DNA from: Verrucomicrobiales bacterium
GTDB taxonomy: Bacteria > Verrucomicrobiota > Verrucomicrobiia > Verrucomicrobiales > DEV007
Length of the DNA: 7,242 nt
Reading direction: 5' to 3'
Assembly: GCA_017991025.1 (NCBI GenBank)
Contig: JAGNMT010000180.1
Location: forward strand, 1 to 7,242
The notes below the pieces were generated by a model that made no database searches, had not been told where the DNA came from, and was given only the letters and a program-made list of their open reading frames with translations. Both the position numbers and the translations under genes were made by a program. This document shows, one piece after another, positions 6,429 to 7,242 of this stretch (positions are counted from its first letter, which is position 1; each line of letters begins with the position of its first letter).

Positions 6429-7020
6429 GGACGCTCCCGCATTCCTTAAGCAGATCACTCCTTGTCTGGAGGCGTTTCACAAGAATGTCCAGGTGAGGAC
6501 TCACGGGACGCTCTCCCACGCCATTGATCGCATTGAGTCAGGGAACCAGCGCAGTATCCGAATGTTCATCAATGAAGGAGAGGAGATACAAGTTTATGCC
6601 AAACTCGGAGATCGAATCCGATTCGAGGTGAAGCACTGTCCCGGAAAAAACAGCCGCCTTCTCGATGGGGGAATCGTCGCGGCTGATCTGGAAGGCTTTT
6701 TGGAGAGGCTGGGACACTTGAAAAGGAGGGCCGCGATCCAGATAAATCAGCTTCTTGAGTTTCTCGAAACCTGGAAGGACGGGAGTCCTTTGAAGTTCGC
6801 GAATCAAACCGAATATATCGTTCGCTGGGCAGGCTTACTCGGAGACGGGAAGCCTTCCCTTGATCTTCTCGAAACGCTTCGGCACAATGGGCGAATCATT
6901 TTGGAGGAAGAGGACTCGGAGAGGATGAAACGCGCACCCTCAGACGCGCAAAGAACCTCGGGCTGGTCAGAAGCAACGGTCGAGAGGTTTACCACCCAAA
7001 TTCTGAGATCGTCCGGTTGA
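6196..7020 (+). CDS. C-terminal part of a frameshifted, unrecognised (possibly initiator-like) protein
   Basis: Open to TGA at 7018. The ATG at 6196 is only the first in frame; residues before about 65 look like out-of-frame reading of the preceding fragment. From LSPKVIETYWEFSVEDAPAF onwards the sequence is protein-like: SIRMFINEGEEIQVYAKLGD, then RIRFEVKH, a helical middle (AADLEGFLERLGHLKRRAAI), and a charged tail ending TTQILRSSG. The order Y-x-K...R-x-R-x-E in QVYAKLGDRIRFEVKH (6589-6636) loosely resembles a conserved segment of some filamentous-phage or rolling-circle initiators. This is a hunch, not an identification. Two catalytic tyrosines or an HUH motif were not found. As it stands it is probably a remnant rather than an independently started gene. 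Confidence 0.5.
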   Translation: MFSQRSWIKERMTLPNTNISWLLLKGYGRNCLVLTDWRRVGLRRVRRVCSPSALSGGSAAILRLSPKVIETYWEFSVEDAPAFLKQITPCLEAFHKNVQVRTHGTLSHAIDRIESGNQRSIRMFINEGEEIQVYAKLGDRIRFEVKHCPGKNSRLLDGGIVAADLEGFLERLGHLKRRAAIQINQLLEFLETWKDGSPLKFANQTEYIVRWAGLLGDGKPSLDLLETLRHNGRIILEEEDSERMKRAPSDAQRTSGWSEATVERFTTQILRSSG

Positions 7021-7115
7021 CGGAACTTGCAGATGCTCCTAATATGTCACACAGGCGCTCCAATCCGAGGACGTAAGTCGTTCATTTTCAAGGGTCGAAA
7101 ATATTCGGAGGCGGG
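7021..7115. other. Right-end non-coding segment of the island
   Basis: Between the stop of the remnant gene and attR. It holds the right TGTCACACAGGC copy and the GGCGGG half of a dyad abutting attR. No gene is supported. It is the likely site of integrase arm or accessory binding on this side. Confidence 0.45.
7045..7056 (+). repeat. 12-nt repeat TGTCACACAGGC, right copy
   Basis: Identical to 194-205 in the same orientation, 59 bp before attR. Two copies near opposite ends of the element fit candidate arm-type sites for the integrase. This is unproven. Confidence 0.45.
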
Positions 7116-7135
7116 TCCCGCCCTCGCCTCCATCG
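7116..7135 (+). repeat. attR: second copy of the tRNA-Cys 3'-end repeat
   Basis: The 20-nt sequence is identical to 100-119. The preceding bases GCGGG (7111-7115) match the 5' half of the tRNA T stem, but the T loop is reduced to one base: GCGGG-T-CCCGC instead of GCGGG-TTCGATT-CCCGC. It therefore carries no functional tRNA part and marks the island's outer boundary. Confidence 0.9.
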
Positions 7136-7164
7136 TTCCGCAGCGCGGAATGGTGAAGGTTTTT
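7134..7164 (+). terminator. Likely original tRNA-Cys terminator, displaced by the island
   Basis: TTCCGC (7136-7141) pairs with GCGGAA (7145-7150) across a 3-nt loop, and the stem extends by CG with TG. TTTTT follows at 7160-7164, about 8-10 nt after the stem. In an island-free chromosome this would lie directly behind the tRNA CCA end. The gap before the T-run makes it a weak terminator. Confidence 0.4.
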
Positions 7165-7242
7165 CCGGGGCGATCCGGGTTACTCGACTCGTTCGGTTTT
7201 GTTCCTTGTCAGAATTCCGCAGGCCTGATCTGGCCAGTTTTG
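7165..7242. other. Right chromosomal flank
   Basis: Sequence beyond the displaced tRNA terminator. No gene, RNA or clear signal is seen in the bases available. Confidence 0.4.

Larger units (their letters stand above)
100..7135 (+). mobile_element. tRNA-Cys-integrated genomic island (complete, attL to attR)
   Basis: The region is bounded by a 20-nt direct repeat, one copy forming the 3' end of tRNA-Cys and the other at the far end. Removing one repeat copy gives a unit of about 7,016 bp. It contains a tyrosine recombinase next to attL, a membrane protein of Pmp3 plus SHD1 architecture, an IS1380-family insertion and a broken helix-turn-helix/initiator-like gene. No conjugation, capsid or toxin-antitoxin genes were recognised, and no excisionase. 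It is therefore best described as a small integrative island or satellite, possibly derived from a phage or plasmid. Whether it still excises is unknown. Confidence 0.88.

Noticed and set aside
100..7135. CRISPR array, retron or phage structural module inside the island
   Set aside because: No regularly spaced repeats, no reverse transcriptase motif and no capsid, terminase or tail proteins were seen in any frame.

Overview
The window appears to hold one complete small integrated element, about 7.0 kb long, plus a little flanking chromosome on each side. It sits at the 3' end of a tRNA-Cys(GCA) gene (43-116). A 20-nt direct repeat, TCCCGCCCTCGCCTCCATCG, occurs inside the tRNA 3' end (100-119) and again at 7116-7135. 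These are read as attL and attR of a tRNA-targeting genomic island. The host is probably a bacterium of the Verrucomicrobia, or more broadly the PVC group. The evidence is the cargo membrane protein, which has an SHD1-type domain followed by a TVDGKTxEN...LPEKMRQxFxYDP block of the kind frequent in Verrucomicrobia proteins. No rRNA or other phylogenetic marker is present, so this is inference.

Layout, left to right: tRNA-Cys and attL; a 599-aa Cre-like tyrosine recombinase on the + strand (180-1979); a 170-bp convergent gap with a 16-bp palindrome and two hairpins; a 579-aa membrane protein on the - strand (2151-3890), built from an N-terminal Pmp3/YqaE-like hairpin, a third membrane segment, a large extracytoplasmic or cytoplasmic region, SHD1 and a helical tail; a region with a candidate - strand promoter; an IS1380-family insertion sequence (4150-5922) with 16-bp perfect terminal inverted repeats and an intact 472-aa DDE transposase on the - strand; the remains of a + strand gene; and attR with what looks like the tRNA gene's original downstream hairpin.

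The IS appears to have split one + strand gene. An open reading frame from 3989 runs into the left IS end, and an open frame continues from the right IS end. The two are in phase only if a 4-bp target duplication is removed. The join falls inside a helix-turn-helix-like segment. The same gene also carries a later frameshift, so it would encode about 417 aa when intact but is now broken at least twice. Its C-terminal half contains QVYAKLGDRIRFEVKH, which loosely recalls a Y-x-K...R-x-E segment of some replication initiators. This is a weak resemblance only.

Working picture (inference): an integrase-driven, possibly once self-replicating element or satellite. It carries one intact passenger gene of unknown function, the Pmp3-SHD1 membrane protein. 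Its DNA-binding or initiator-like gene was later inactivated by the IS. No excisionase was recognised. Short repeats near both ends (TGTCACACAGGC) and a duplicated palindrome around the integrase gene (TTGCACGTTCGTGCAA) are candidate integrase arm sites and operator sites.
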